A stretch of DNA of 64,000 bases from Pythium myriotylum (taxonomy: Eukaryota; Oomycota; Peronosporomycetes; Pythiales; Pythiaceae): assembly GCA_023091665.1 (NCBI GenBank), contig JALJCQ010000039.1:1-64000 (forward strand), written 5' to 3'. Positions 39,592 through 49,639 of the stretch are shown here, piece by piece. Position 1 is the stretch's first letter; the number at the start of each line of letters is the position of its first letter. Both the position numbers and the translations under genes were made by a program. The notes beneath the pieces were generated by a model. That model was not told the DNA's origin, did no database searches, and was given only the letters and a program-made list of their open reading frames with translations.

Positions 39592-42500
39592 CTACCACGC
39601 GAGGAAACGGGCGACAAAGCTGCGGTTAACGTTCTCCGTGTCGCCGATCGGGAGTTTGCGCGAGGAGGCCTTCATGCTCTCACTGTAGAGCCAAGTGAGA
39701 GCGCCAGTGCCGAGGGCCACAAGCCACGGAATGTACGTCGCCGGTTCAGCACCCATGAAGTCCTGGATACCAGGCACGTACACGAAGATGACCATAAGCG
39801 AGAGCTCAATGATCGTGCCGTAGACCATCGTGGCGTTGTTGAAGAGACCGTGCTTGAAGATGGAGGTGCGTCGCGTCTTGCAGACCCAGACGTGGAAGAA
39901 CTGGCAAACGATCAGTGCCACGTACCACGAACCGCATGCCTGCTTGAAGATGTAGACTTGCTCGTCGGCGTTGTAGCAGTCACCGTTCGACGAACAGATC
40001 ACAGGCGAGTCATCCTGCCAATAGTCGTCCGCTGTCATGTAGATGTCCGAGAGCGAGAAGCCGTGGCGCCAGTACACCGAGGCGTACGCCAGGAAGCAGC
40101 CCGTCACGTTGATCATACCAGCAATCACGTACGCGTAGATGAGTAGCGGGGCCGACATAAGCCGGTCCACGCTCAGCCTGCGCGGAGGACGGCTCATGAT
40201 GTCGCTCTCGGCACCTTCATACGCGAGTGAAATCGCAGGACCAAGCTCGGTCGCCAGGTCGATGCTCAGGACTTGGATTGACGTCATCCCGGCGGGCATG
40301 CCAAACGCCAGGTTGATTGCCACCGGCGCGATTTCTGGCCACAAGTGTGTAAGCGTGTACGCGATCGTCTTCTTGAGGTTGTCGAAGATCACACGGCCTT
40401 GCTCGATACCGCGCACAATGGATGAGAAGTTGTCATCCATGAGCACGATGTCAGCGGCCTCTCGCGCGACATCGCTGCCGTTCTTGCCCATGGCGACACC
40501 GACATCCGCTTGTTTGAGCGCAGGCGCATCGTTGACGCCTTCGCCAGTGACACCGACAACTTCTCCCAATTCTTGACTAGCACGAACAATCTCGAGCTTG
40601 TGTTGCGGCGTCGTACGCGCGAAGACGATCGAGTCCATGCTGAGGATTTGCGCGAACTGCTCGGACGAGAGGTGGTCAATCACCGCGCCATGAACGACAG
40701 CGGCGTCGAACTGGCCCCACGAGTTGCTGTTCAGCAGCGCCTTTCCTGACGGCGGCTCCAGGAGCTCCAGTACAGCGGCGTCGTCTTCGAGCAGACCAAT
40801 CTCGCGGGCGATCGCCTGAGCTGTCAGCGGGTGGTCGCCAGTGACCATGAAAACCTTCACACCAGCATCTTTACACTTGGAGATTGCCTCGGGCACATCG
40901 TCTCGCGGAGGATCCATGATGGCGATCATTCCAACAAAGTACAGCTCCGACTGAGGGAAGTTTCCGTCCCCAGCAGAGAAGGCCGTGTCGCGGCCTTGCG
41001 GTGTGAGGAAACGACGCGTAGCGACAGCAATGACTCGACGGCCGTTGCTGCCAAAGAGCTCGTAAGCCTTGGCAAAGTCAGCGCGGAACCCATCGTCAAT
41101 TGGACTCTCCGTGCCGTCCATGTGGATGTACGTGGTGCATTTGGTAATGACAACCTCCGGCGCGCCTTTCATGAAGACGTCGTGGGCCTCACGAGTTGCG
41201 AGTTCCCCTGGCGCAGGAACAACAACCAGTTGCCACTTGTTGGTCGAGTTGAACGGGATCTCAAACGCGAGCGGGTACTCAGCACGCGTAACCTCCGAGG
41301 AAAACTGCAGCTCGGCGAAGCGAAGCAGTGCGATGTCGGACGGGTTCCCGGTGTACTTGCGCTTGTTGACAATTCCGCGGCGCACACGGAAGGAGCTAGA
41401 GCTGTGACGGCTGCGTGCTTGCTGGCCACCACGAATGTGGCCGCTACTACCACGGCGAGAAGCCCGTGCATTTGTTGGCGAGGTCGCGACTTCCTCCGGC
41501 TCCGGCATGGAGCGATTGCACAGTGTCGCCCCACGGAAGAGCATGGCCTTAGCGACGTCGCTGTTCATATAGTCGACGTCGTCCGTCTCGATCACGAGCT
41601 GGTCCACGGTCGCCTGGCGCTGGAAGTCGCGCCCCATCCACGTGTCCGTGACGGTCATGACGTTCTTCGTGAGCGTACCCGTCTTGTCTGTCACCACAAG
41701 AGTGATTGAACCCAGGGTCTCGACACAGTCAAGGCGCTTGACGAAGATGTTGTGTGTGGCCATGCGCGTGGCCGTGATCGTGAGAAGGGAGGTGACCGTC
41801 GCCGGCAGACCCTGCGGTACGTTGGCGACAATGATCACGAGAAATCCACCAATGAACGTATCGAGAACGTCACTGCCGTTCTTGCGAATGACACCGATCG
41901 CAAACAGCACGGCTGCCATGGAGATAGCTAGAATCGAAATGAACCGAACGAACGACTTGACTTCTCGCTGCATCGTCGTCTCTCGTTGCTCTGTTGAGCT
42001 TGCGAGCTTGGCGATGCGACCGATGACCGTGCTGTCGCCGATGCTCAGCACGAGACCGAGAGCCGAGCCATCGTAGCAGAGTGAACCGTTGAAAGCCACA
42101 TTCTTGCACTCGAGAGCTGCAACACTTGCATCCATGGGCTTACTCGTGAGTGGCACCAGCTCGGACTCGCCAGTGAGCGACGAGTTCTCGACCTTAAGGT
42201 TGCTGCAGAGCAGAATGCGAACGTCAGCCGGCACTTTGTCGCCGTTGCGAATCCACACGAGATCGCCCACGACGAGCTCTTCCGCCGGGATGAGTTGGCT
42301 CTTGCCATCGCGCACAACTGTGCACTTCTGCGGCAGCATGTTGAGGAACGAGTCCATGACCTTAGAGGTCGAACGCTGCTGGAGGAACGTCATGGTGCAT
42401 GTACCGATGACAATCACGAAGAGCACAAGCCCCAAGTAGAGGTTGATGGAGACCGACGTGTCGATAAAGTACGCCACGAGGCTCAGCACGCCAGCCGCGC

Positions 42501-42828
42501 TGAGCAGGATCATGAACATGTCGAGAAACTGGCGAAGGAACAAGATGTAGTCGGGCACTCGCTCCGGCGGAGACAAACGGTTGAAGCCGTAGGTAGCTCG
42601 CAGCGAATCGATGGAGGCAGATGGGAGACCGTGGCTCTTCTCGATGTCGCCGACGGCGATGCCGGACTCGGCTGTCTTCTGCGCGAGCTCGTCCATGTCG
42701 ACGTAGGCTTGCCAGTAGCGACTACCGTCCTCGGGGGCGTTGGTCACGACTCGGGAAGAGCGCGGTTTCGCGGGGGACGGCGGCATGGCGATGAACACGG
42801 CATCCTTCGGCGATGAAGGTGGAGCCAT
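39592..42828 (-). CDS. Na+/K+-ATPase-like P-type (IIC) pump, intact frame, altered hinge Asp
   Basis: 1,078 aa, uninterrupted. It has all the landmarks of the upstream paralogue: LTGESELV, VANVPQGLPATVT, DKTGTLT, KGAPEVV, THLWPEIAPVAINLAF (M5) and IDLATELGPAISLAYEGAESDIM (M6), with about ten membrane segments and a cytoplasmic N-terminal tail (MAPPSSPKDAV). Family knowledge: such pumps exchange Na+ and K+ (or H+) across the plasma membrane using ATP. Oddity: the invariant TGDGVND reads TGEGVND (GAA codon at 40542-40540), changing the first Mg2+-site Asp to Glu. Long stretches are identical to the neighbour (gene conversion). Confidence 0.9.
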   Translation of the reverse strand: MAPPSSPKDAVFIAMPPSPAKPRSSRVVTNAPEDGSRYWQAYVDMDELAQKTAESGIAVGDIEKSHGLPSASIDSLRATYGFNRLSPPERVPDYILFLRQFLDMFMILLSAAGVLSLVAYFIDTSVSINLYLGLVLFVIVIGTCTMTFLQQRSTSKVMDSFLNMLPQKCTVVRDGKSQLIPAEELVVGDLVWIRNGDKVPADVRILLCSNLKVENSSLTGESELVPLTSKPMDASVAALECKNVAFNGSLCYDGSALGLVLSIGDSTVIGRIAKLASSTEQRETTMQREVKSFVRFISILAISMAAVLFAIGVIRKNGSDVLDTFIGGFLVIIVANVPQGLPATVTSLLTITATRMATHNIFVKRLDCVETLGSITLVVTDKTGTLTKNVMTVTDTWMGRDFQRQATVDQLVIETDDVDYMNSDVAKAMLFRGATLCNRSMPEPEEVATSPTNARASRRGSSGHIRGGQQARSRHSSSSFRVRRGIVNKRKYTGNPSDIALLRFAELQFSSEVTRAEYPLAFEIPFNSTNKWQLVVVPAPGELATREAHDVFMKGAPEVVITKCTTYIHMDGTESPIDDGFRADFAKAYELFGSNGRRVIAVATRRFLTPQGRDTAFSAGDGNFPQSELYFVGMIAIMDPPRDDVPEAISKCKDAGVKVFMVTGDHPLTAQAIAREIGLLEDDAAVLELLEPPSGKALLNSNSWGQFDAAVVHGAVIDHLSSEQFAQILSMDSIVFARTTPQHKLEIVRASQELGEVVGVTGEGVNDAPALKQADVGVAMGKNGSDVAREAADIVLMDDNFSSIVRGIEQGRVIFDNLKKTIAYTLTHLWPEIAPVAINLAFGMPAGMTSIQVLSIDLATELGPAISLAYEGAESDIMSRPPRRLSVDRLMSAPLLIYAYVIAGMINVTGCFLAYASVYWRHGFSLSDIYMTADDYWQDDSPVICSSNGDCYNADEQVYIFKQACGSWYVALIVCQFFHVWVCKTRRTSIFKHGLFNNATMVYGTIIELSLMVIFVYVPGIQDFMGAEPATYIPWLVALGTGALTWLYSESMKASSRKLPIGDTENVNRSFVARFLAW

Positions 42829-42892
42829 TCACAGAGCGAGGAACGAAGAGGAGGACGGAGACGCGGAGGAGAGTGGTTGGTGTCGGGAGGCG

Positions 42893-42910
42893 AAGATTCC
42901 GAAATGAGCC
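42893..42910 (-). promoter_or_regulatory. Oomycete core promoter of the second pump gene
   Basis: Minus strand GGCTCATTTCGGAATCTT matches the initiator consensus at 13 of 15 core positions and lies about 75 nt upstream of the ATG, the same spacing as in the paralogue. Confidence 0.7.
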
Positions 42911-45522
42911 TCTCGACTCGGTGGTGGTTTAATCACAGAGACCCAGTCGGACACACGCACCCACAGACACACCACGTCCCCTCCCATCCCCTCCCATCCC
43001 AGTCGTGTCCGGAAGACTCGGGCCACCCACTGGGTTCGTCCGCTGTATCCGGCAACGAGGCGAGATGATCGCAGAGCATTTCGAGCCAAAGCCCCTTGGT
43101 GTCCGGATGCCTCGAAGAGACCTCGGATCCTGAAGTATGCAGTATACATGGTGATGATACGCGCATGTGTTCAACAGATGGTGGCTACAACGATCCTAGA
43201 AACCTAGACCTAATCGAAGATCTGAGGTTCTACTACATTTGGAATATCTTGGCGTGGGTATGGTAGGTCTCTCAGAAGAATCTATCCAGGAATCGGGTTT
43301 ACAAACTGATTTTGAACACACTGGACATCGCTTCAAAGTCCCCAAAAGCATTTGAAAAATGTTTTTATGGTTTCATTTTTGACTAAAACATGTCCCACAT
43401 TGACTCTAGAAGATCGATACCACATGTCACAGATACTTCCAAACATGTCCCACCAGTCGAAACAGGCGTGGAGCCCGCACCAAGCGGGGCCCAGAAATCT
43501 AAATTGTATCCCACAGTGCAATGTGGTCCATTATGTGGCTCACACCAAGCGATGTCCGATGTGTTAATGAGTTCAGTTCAAGTGCATAACTGCTTGCGTC
43601 AAAGTCGAGTTTGACTTCCTTCAAGCGTTCAGGGTTCGCTTAGGCATCGTTCTCTCTGGGTGTAATCCACACCGGGTTGGTCGACGTGCCCACGGAGGAC
43701 CAATCCACCTGCTGGCCGAAATGGAGTAACTGAGTCAGGTTTCGTCGAGAATGAGTAACACGAGCGATTCGATGAGATGATTTCGAAGCTTTGACAAGCA
43801 TTCTGGTGATAGAAGCTCGTGAAGGTATCGTCATCTTTCGTCTCCTGCATGCTCATCATCCAGAGCATTGCATCAACGCCACGGCGTAGATTATATTCAG
43901 CGAAGGCTCGTTGATGCGAAGTCAACGAGTTGATTGAGAATCCGAAAAATAAGTCAGTGCAGGTTCAACTAGTGGCAACGAGTCAGTTTGTTGCGGGTAG
44001 GCAGGTCTGTTCTGATGGGGCAGTGACTTCGCGTCTTTGGCTGTGGGTCAGACGAATCTGGCGCAGCATCGGTCCGGGTGGTGGGTGCGCTCGCGGAGGA
44101 CCACATACTATGAGCCGTATCTCGATTCTTCCCGTTGCACTGTTTCGGGTTCGCCGTCACGCGTGAGTAGTAGTGTTCAACCGCATTCTCCGGTGCCGAT
44201 TGTCTTTACGACGCGGACGTCTCCTCTGAGACTGTGAGATGGCTTGTGTGCTCAAACACAACAGAGAAGACTTCTAGCGATGCGGTTGATGGTCTTCTGG
44301 GTGTACAACCTATTGTTCGGTCTGTGCACTGTTCCTGGCGATACGCTGCCCTTCCGCGAGTCGCGAATCGTCTCATGGATTTTTTCGGGCAGACTCTGTG
44401 GGACTCGACTGGCTATGTCGCGGTTGAAAACCCGACATTTCATCGAGAAACACGTCGCGCCCACCCAAAAAGCGACAAAACGTCACGGAAGTCGGTTGAG
44501 ACCACTGCAGCGGCGTCGTGGTGGGAGGTGACGTCGTGAAAAAATTTGATCTGCTAAAGACAGATCTAGTCCTTTTTATGCATTAGCAATCTCGACCATC
44601 CAGATGACGGACTGGCTCTATCCCTGTTCTTTTTGACACGAAAGCAATTTGATGGGAAGAACACTATCTCACAAGCTTATGTAAACCACACTACTTTCGG
44701 AGACTGGATCGCGAGTCACACTTTGATCAGTCCTCGATTGCTTGACTGGAACTCTGAACACCTTCTTCTCCAATGAACTGAACCCAGTCGCTCCCCTCCA
44801 CTTTCCATCACATTCTTCCATCGGGTTCGCTCGCTGCGATCTCCAAGGTCCATTCTCCTACAGTATGTGTACTTGACAAGTCCCCCTTGGAGTTGCTTGA
44901 AGAACCCTCGAACGAGATTAGTCCTGTTTCGAGTGGATGCTCGTTGCCAAAATTTAGGAAGAGCTACCAATGGTAGAGGCGGCACGCCAGTGTCGCATGG
45001 GCTCGTGCTTCAATTCCTTCGAAGCCACCATCGCCCCCGAAAGCCTCGCTATCATTTAAACCCCTGCACACAATTTGCTTTTCATCCCCCAAAGCGCCTT
45101 AGCTTCTCCCACCCACGATGAATGAATATCCGTGTTGACTGGGATGGCAATCAGGCGGAATGGGTCACCGAGCCCTAGCGTCTTGCAGGCACGGAACACC
45201 AATCAGACGCGCCGAGGCGTGCCCATCCGGACTTCTGGTTGTGGCGAGCTTCATTCCGTCCAAGAAAGCCGACGAATCTGTGACGTGTGCGCACTGCGCT
45301 ACGCTGAGACTCGACTCTCCCCCCTCGCTCGCGTAGACTCAACGACTATCCACCCTACCTGGAAAGAGAACCCGCTCAGTTCCAGGTGGTTCTCACTCCC
45401 CCACCCGCCGGGACTGGCCAGTCAAAGGGACGACGGCGCCCTGGCCTCGCGCAACGTCGCGTCTTCCCAGTCTCCGATCGCCCGCCAAGGTCTCAGATAA
45501 CCCAAAAAGTGTGATATCGGCC
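42911..45522. other. 2.6-kb gene-poor stretch
   Basis: Contains short reading frames only. A minus-strand run near 43720-43925 (MTSHQRAFAEYNLRRGVDAMLW...) and plus-strand frames near 44234-44540 may be eroded transposon coding sequence, but I recognise no family. GTCCCAC motifs cluster at 43390-43470. 45000-45520 is the likely promoter and leader of the sulfatase gene. Confidence 0.45.
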
Positions 45523-47973
45523 ATGGGCGGTCTCGACACCCACGACGAGCTCGAGCGCGGCGCGCTGCTCGCGCCCACGTCCCCCGAGCAAGGCTCGACG
45601 CCCTCGCCGCCTGCTCCCAAGCGCGAGTGCTCGACCTCGGCCTGGAATATCCTCTGGACGCTGGCATTCTACGCGCCCAGTGCCGTCATCCCTCTCGCTG
45701 CTCGCCTGCTTGTTGTCTACCGCGACGAAGCCGTCGTCGGACTCGCGAGCCTGCTCAAGGGAGCCGCCTTCGGTGCGCTTCAGGACGCCGCCATCTTCTT
45801 CCAGACGCTCTTCCTCGCACGCGTCGTGCTCTCGTTCAAGACCGCACTCATCCGGAGCCAGCACTACTACCGTAACGCGCTCGTCTACGCTACGCTCGCG
45901 GTCGCGCTGGCCTTCGCGTACCTCTGGATGACGCTCGCGACGCTCGTGGATCTCTCGCTCATCCTCAACTACCTCCCGCGTCTCAACCGCGGCTTTGTTG
46001 AGATGTACGTCGACTTCGCGGCCCAGTTCACGTCGTCGCTCGCCGATGCCATGACCACCAACATCATCTTCGGACTTGCGTTCTACACATTCTCCATGTT
46101 TACATGGATCCTCTCGGTGCTGCTCGACAAGGTCTCGCTCCCGACCTTTGGCATTTTCTTCTGCCAGACGTACCGATCCTCCTCCTCCTCCTCCTCCCAG
46201 AACTCGTCGTCTTCATCGCGATCGGGAGAGTCCAGCGCCAAACCGACGCCAGTGCCGCAGCGCAAGACGCCGACGATCTCATCGACGGGCATCTTCTCGT
46301 GTCTCGTCCATGGCGTGCTCACGTCGCTCACCTTCCGCACGCTCTGCGTCGCGCTGATGACGTCCGTGTCTGCGCTCCATGCGACGCTCGCGCTGGATGG
46401 CAATGGAAACGATATTCTCTACCTGTCGAACGCCATGTTCTCGCTCGAAACAGAGGATCTTCTAAAGGCTAAGAACGCCATCCAGTTCAGCGGCGAAGCA
46501 GACGCGGCGGCGCAGGTGTCCAAGTTCAAGTCCAGCGTCGATCGCATCATCGGACCGAACGAAGAGTGGGTCCCAGCAGCCGGTGGCTTCCACAGCGCCA
46601 AGTTCCCATTGTGGCGCAAGACCATCCGATTCCGTGGCGAGAAGCGCTTCGAAGTCAAGATCAACCCGTCGCGACCGCCTAATGTGCTGCTGATCAACAT
46701 CGAGTCAGCTCGTAGCAGAGAGATCGGCGTGCTCGGTGGGCGCCAGAAGAAAGCTCTGTACAACCAGACGGCGACACCGTTCTTTGACGAGCTGAGCAAG
46801 TCGGGGGTGCTTTTCCGCCAGCACTACACGCCAAGCATTCAGACGTCGCGAACGATCATGTCCTCGCTTTTCGGTGTGCTGCCCTCGCTCACTGACGCCA
46901 CGGCTGTTGCTAACTCGGCCAAGAAAATGCTCAACGTCACTGGTCTTCCGCATCTTCTTCGTGATACTCTCCACTACAACACCATGTTCTGGTCGGCTGT
47001 GGACCTCGGGTGGGAGAAATGGAATGAATTCCTGGTGAAACATGGCTTCGACCAGCTCTGGGACCAGAACACCGTCCTCTCGCATCTCTCGGAGGAACGA
47101 CGCAAGTCTTTGACCGACGAAGACAAGTTCTCGTGGGGCTATCATGACCCCGTGTCGCTTGAAGCGCTCGAGAACTTCCTCGAGGCTCGCAAGACCAAAG
47201 ATCCGGACGGACCGCCGCTTTTCATGGATATCTACACGATCACATCGCACGATCCGTTCCCGAAGCCGCCGCATTTCACGCCGAGCTGCAATTACTCGAC
47301 CTACATCACCAAGGACAACGAAGGCTACGTGAACGCGCTCAACTTCGTGGACCAGCAGCTGAGCAAGTTCATCCCGCGCCTCCGCCGGAAGGGGCTACTC
47401 GAGAACACGATCGTGCTGATCGAGGGTGACCACGGGTACGGCCGCATGGAGCACGGCAACAACCCGACCATCGCGTCGTCGCGCGTGTACGAAGAGGCGG
47501 TCCACATCCCGTTGCTGATCCTCGCGGACGACTTGCTGCGTGAAGAGGACAAGGGTGTGGTGGTGGACGAGGTCAGCTCGCAGACCGACCTCATGGCGAC
47601 CGTGGCCGACATGCTGGACATCAAGGGGTTCATGCAGCACGGCGTGGGTCAGTCGCTGGTGCGCAAGCAACCGCCGGTGAGCGAGACTGTGGAGCCGCGT
47701 GGCGTGGTGATCGAGAACCCGTACGATGGCTCGACCATCGGCGTGCGCGTGGGTCCGGACCTCAAGTACGTGCGGTACGGCTCGGGCAAGTACAAGGTGT
47801 ACAATTTGACGAGTGACCCGGAGGAGATGTCTCCCGTGGAGGAGGGCAAAGTGGACTCGATCACGAACGCGGAGACGGAGAAGCATATCCAGTACGCGTC
47901 GCAGGTGGTGGACATGGCGCAGTTCATGTACGAGACGAACGGCTTCATGCCGCCACCACGAGGCCCGAAATAG
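45523..47973 (+). CDS. LTA-synthase-like membrane sulfatase, copy A
   Basis: 816 aa. The N-terminal 290 residues hold about five hydrophobic segments (starting near 44, 75, 120, 180 and 265), with a Ser-rich loop near 215-235. From about residue 385 there is an alkaline-phosphatase-superfamily (sulfatase/LtaS/MdoB) domain: NVLLINIES (metal-site Glu), SIQTSRTIMSSLFG (nucleophile region), YTITSHDPF and IEGDHGYG (metal-site Asp-His). Bacterial relatives transfer phosphoglycerol outside the cell; the substrate here is unknown. I use the ATG at 45523. The last 2,034 bp to the stop are shared with copy B in inverted orientation. Confidence 0.85.
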   Translation: MGGLDTHDELERGALLAPTSPEQGSTPSPPAPKRECSTSAWNILWTLAFYAPSAVIPLAARLLVVYRDEAVVGLASLLKGAAFGALQDAAIFFQTLFLARVVLSFKTALIRSQHYYRNALVYATLAVALAFAYLWMTLATLVDLSLILNYLPRLNRGFVEMYVDFAAQFTSSLADAMTTNIIFGLAFYTFSMFTWILSVLLDKVSLPTFGIFFCQTYRSSSSSSSQNSSSSSRSGESSAKPTPVPQRKTPTISSTGIFSCLVHGVLTSLTFRTLCVALMTSVSALHATLALDGNGNDILYLSNAMFSLETEDLLKAKNAIQFSGEADAAAQVSKFKSSVDRIIGPNEEWVPAAGGFHSAKFPLWRKTIRFRGEKRFEVKINPSRPPNVLLINIESARSREIGVLGGRQKKALYNQTATPFFDELSKSGVLFRQHYTPSIQTSRTIMSSLFGVLPSLTDATAVANSAKKMLNVTGLPHLLRDTLHYNTMFWSAVDLGWEKWNEFLVKHGFDQLWDQNTVLSHLSEERRKSLTDEDKFSWGYHDPVSLEALENFLEARKTKDPDGPPLFMDIYTITSHDPFPKPPHFTPSCNYSTYITKDNEGYVNALNFVDQQLSKFIPRLRRKGLLENTIVLIEGDHGYGRMEHGNNPTIASSRVYEEAVHIPLLILADDLLREEDKGVVVDEVSSQTDLMATVADMLDIKGFMQHGVGQSLVRKQPPVSETVEPRGVVIENPYDGSTIGVRVGPDLKYVRYGSGKYKVYNLTSDPEEMSPVEEGKVDSITNAETEKHIQYASQVVDMAQFMYETNGFMPPPRGPK
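45937..47970 (+). repeat. Inverted repeat arm 1 (2034 bp, sulfatase copy A)
   Basis: From GCGACGCTCGTGG to the penultimate codon the sequence appears identical to the reverse complement of 50871-52904. The flanks on both sides diverge abruptly: upstream the first differing base is at 45936, downstream the stop codon itself differs. Confidence 0.85.
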
Positions 47974-48234
47974 GCAGACTGAGTGTTTTCGTAGACTGGA
48001 TAATAGAGATAGGACATTCTTCTGCTGGAAATTCCTGTGTGACATTATCAGCTACCTCGGACCACCAAGCGGTCAAACTGGTCCTGAAACATTTGCGTTC
48101 TTGATTGGTGTTGGGCATGTTCGAGGTGAATACGGTTGACACTAAACCCTAGTGACTACGTCCAGTCGTGCGTCCAAAAGATTTCATTGACAATCTGTTT
48201 GGCACGCGTTTTTGAGCACATGGAGGCAAGGAAC

Positions 48235-48260
48235 ACCCTAAACCCTAAACCCTAAACCCT
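48235..48260. repeat. Interstitial telomere repeats far from the end
   Basis: ACCCTAAACCCTAAACCCT and one more heptamer, in the same orientation as the terminal telomere but 48 kb inward and with no PLE sequence beside it. A half-match (ACTAAACCCTAG) occurs at about 48140. Confidence 0.88.
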
Positions 48261-48510
48261 CGACAACGAGCAAGCTCAGCGGCACACAGCTCGTGACGGT
48301 CCAGATTTCGAGAACCGCGCTGATCCTAAAAGATGGCAAACAGAGTATGAGTGCTACAGTATCATGCTCGTCCGCGCATGATCAACAGCATTGTCACAGA
48401 CTCTCGCTAACTGTTTACTATTGCTCTTTATCCTGTCGCGAGAACTCGGGTGCCTTCGTCGATTCTACTTCGGCCCAAAAAATCGCAATTCGAGGTGTTC
48501 TTGGCAAGTA

Positions 48511-48597
48511 GGTTTCGTAAGCATTGAGTTCTCTTCGGTCCGAGACATGTGGATTCTTCGTGTCTCGAACCGAAGAGAACTCAATGCTTACGAAACC
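48511..48597. repeat. 37-bp inverted repeat (hairpin), 13-nt loop
   Basis: 48511-48547 and 48561-48597 are reverse complements at 36 of 37 positions (GGTTTCGTAAGCATTGAG... on the left). It could be a foldback element or a structured RNA. No surrounding TIR element was recognised. Confidence 0.85.
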
Positions 48598-48832
48598 GCC
48601 AACAACAGCATACCACGTGTGCTCGACGTATCCAGCGTCGTTCTCGGAACCCGCGCGGTCAGCGTCGCTATTTCTGCACGACTGCAATCGGCTCCAAGTG
48701 ACACGCTTCCTTGACCGTAACCAGATCCCAAACAGCACCGTCGCACCAAGCTGATCGCCTCCGAGTGGGATGGAGGAGGCGCAGCTTCGCACGAAAACCG
48801 ATGGAGAAGCAATGCAGGGCGTGTTGACATGG

Positions 48833-48846
48833 TCACTTCGCAATCG
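48833..48846 (+). promoter_or_regulatory. Putative initiator of the secreted-protein gene
   Basis: TCACTTCGCAATCG partly matches the oomycete Inr+FPR (11 of 15) and would give a 68-nt leader. Confidence 0.4.
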
Positions 48847-48902
48847 GCCACGATAGGTCTTCACCCTCAAGACTCAGCTGCCGACTTCACGGCCTTGACA
48901 AG

Positions 48903-49421
48903 ATGCAGCTCAGTTTTTTCCTTCTCGTCCTCTTCGCCGTCGCGGGCGTGAACGGAAGCATTGGGCTCTGTGGTGAGTCGCCTGTGGTAACGCCAGCGCC
49001 GAACCCCACGACGCCGACACCAACTACGCCCACGCCTACCACACCAGCACCAAGTGCGCCATCACCCACAACTCCCTCACCGACAACTGGCGACTTGGCA
49101 GGCGATGAATCAGCCACATGGACAGGCTACTTCGAGCAGGACGGCGCGCAGTACCCAGTCACCATCACGCTCGACTTCACATCGCTGGGCGAGATCACTG
49201 GCACGGGAATTGATGACATTGGCGAGTTCGTGATCTCGGGAGCGTTCGATGACGGCGTGCCACTTGGCCACTTTGTGTTCACGAAGAACTACGAGTTGGA
49301 GTCGGCCGAGTACGTCGGGGACTATGACGGCGGGAACGGAATGCAGGGCACGTGGCATGTGGGGACGTTCGCGTCGGGCTCGTTCCAACTTCAGAAGTCG
49401 AGTGGTGTGGCAAGAACGTAG
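48903..49421 (+). CDS. Small secreted protein with Thr/Pro linker
   Basis: 172 aa. A clear signal peptide (MQLSFFLLVLFAVAGVNG, cleavage likely before SIG) is followed by a 40-residue linker of PTTPTP repeats, then a compact domain rich in Gly, aromatic and acidic residues (ATWTGYFEQDG ... GTWHVGTFASGSFQL), predicted mostly beta. I do not recognise the family. Thr/Pro linkers are common in oomycete extracellular and wall-associated proteins and may be O-glycosylated. A broken inverted paralogue lies at 53940-54156. No RxLR or LFLAK motif is visible, so no effector class is claimed. Confidence 0.78.
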   Translation: MQLSFFLLVLFAVAGVNGSIGLCGESPVVTPAPNPTTPTPTTPTPTTPAPSAPSPTTPSPTTGDLAGDESATWTGYFEQDGAQYPVTITLDFTSLGEITGTGIDDIGEFVISGAFDDGVPLGHFVFTKNYELESAEYVGDYDGGNGMQGTWHVGTFASGSFQLQKSSGVART

Positions 49422-49639
49422 TTGAGCCCTGGTAGAGTAAACGCAGTGCAGTTAATCAATAAACGGCAGCCCTTTGAACTTGAAGAGAATGCGATCAGTT
49501 GGTTTACCATAATTGACGTCGATCGATGTCTCGATTACCTCTCAATCGATCAGGCATGTCGGTTCTACATCTCATTCTTCAGAGGATTTCATTACACTTT
49601 TGCAACCTTCGAGGCGGATGCTTAGCCATTCAATCACAC

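Larger units (their letters stand above)
47974..48902. other. Intergenic, with telomere tract and hairpin
   Basis: No gene recognised. It holds the interstitial telomere tract and 37-bp hairpin listed separately. From about 48640 it resembles, inverted, the DNA at 54180-54400. Confidence 0.6.

Noticed and set aside
43629..44540. Several 75-100-aa frames in the 43-45 kb region as genes
   Set aside because: Short, overlapping on both strands and without recognisable motifs; at most eroded transposon sequence.
48903..49421. RxLR or Crinkler effector
   Set aside because: There is a signal peptide, but no RxLR, dEER or LFLAK motif follows; the linker is plain Thr/Pro.
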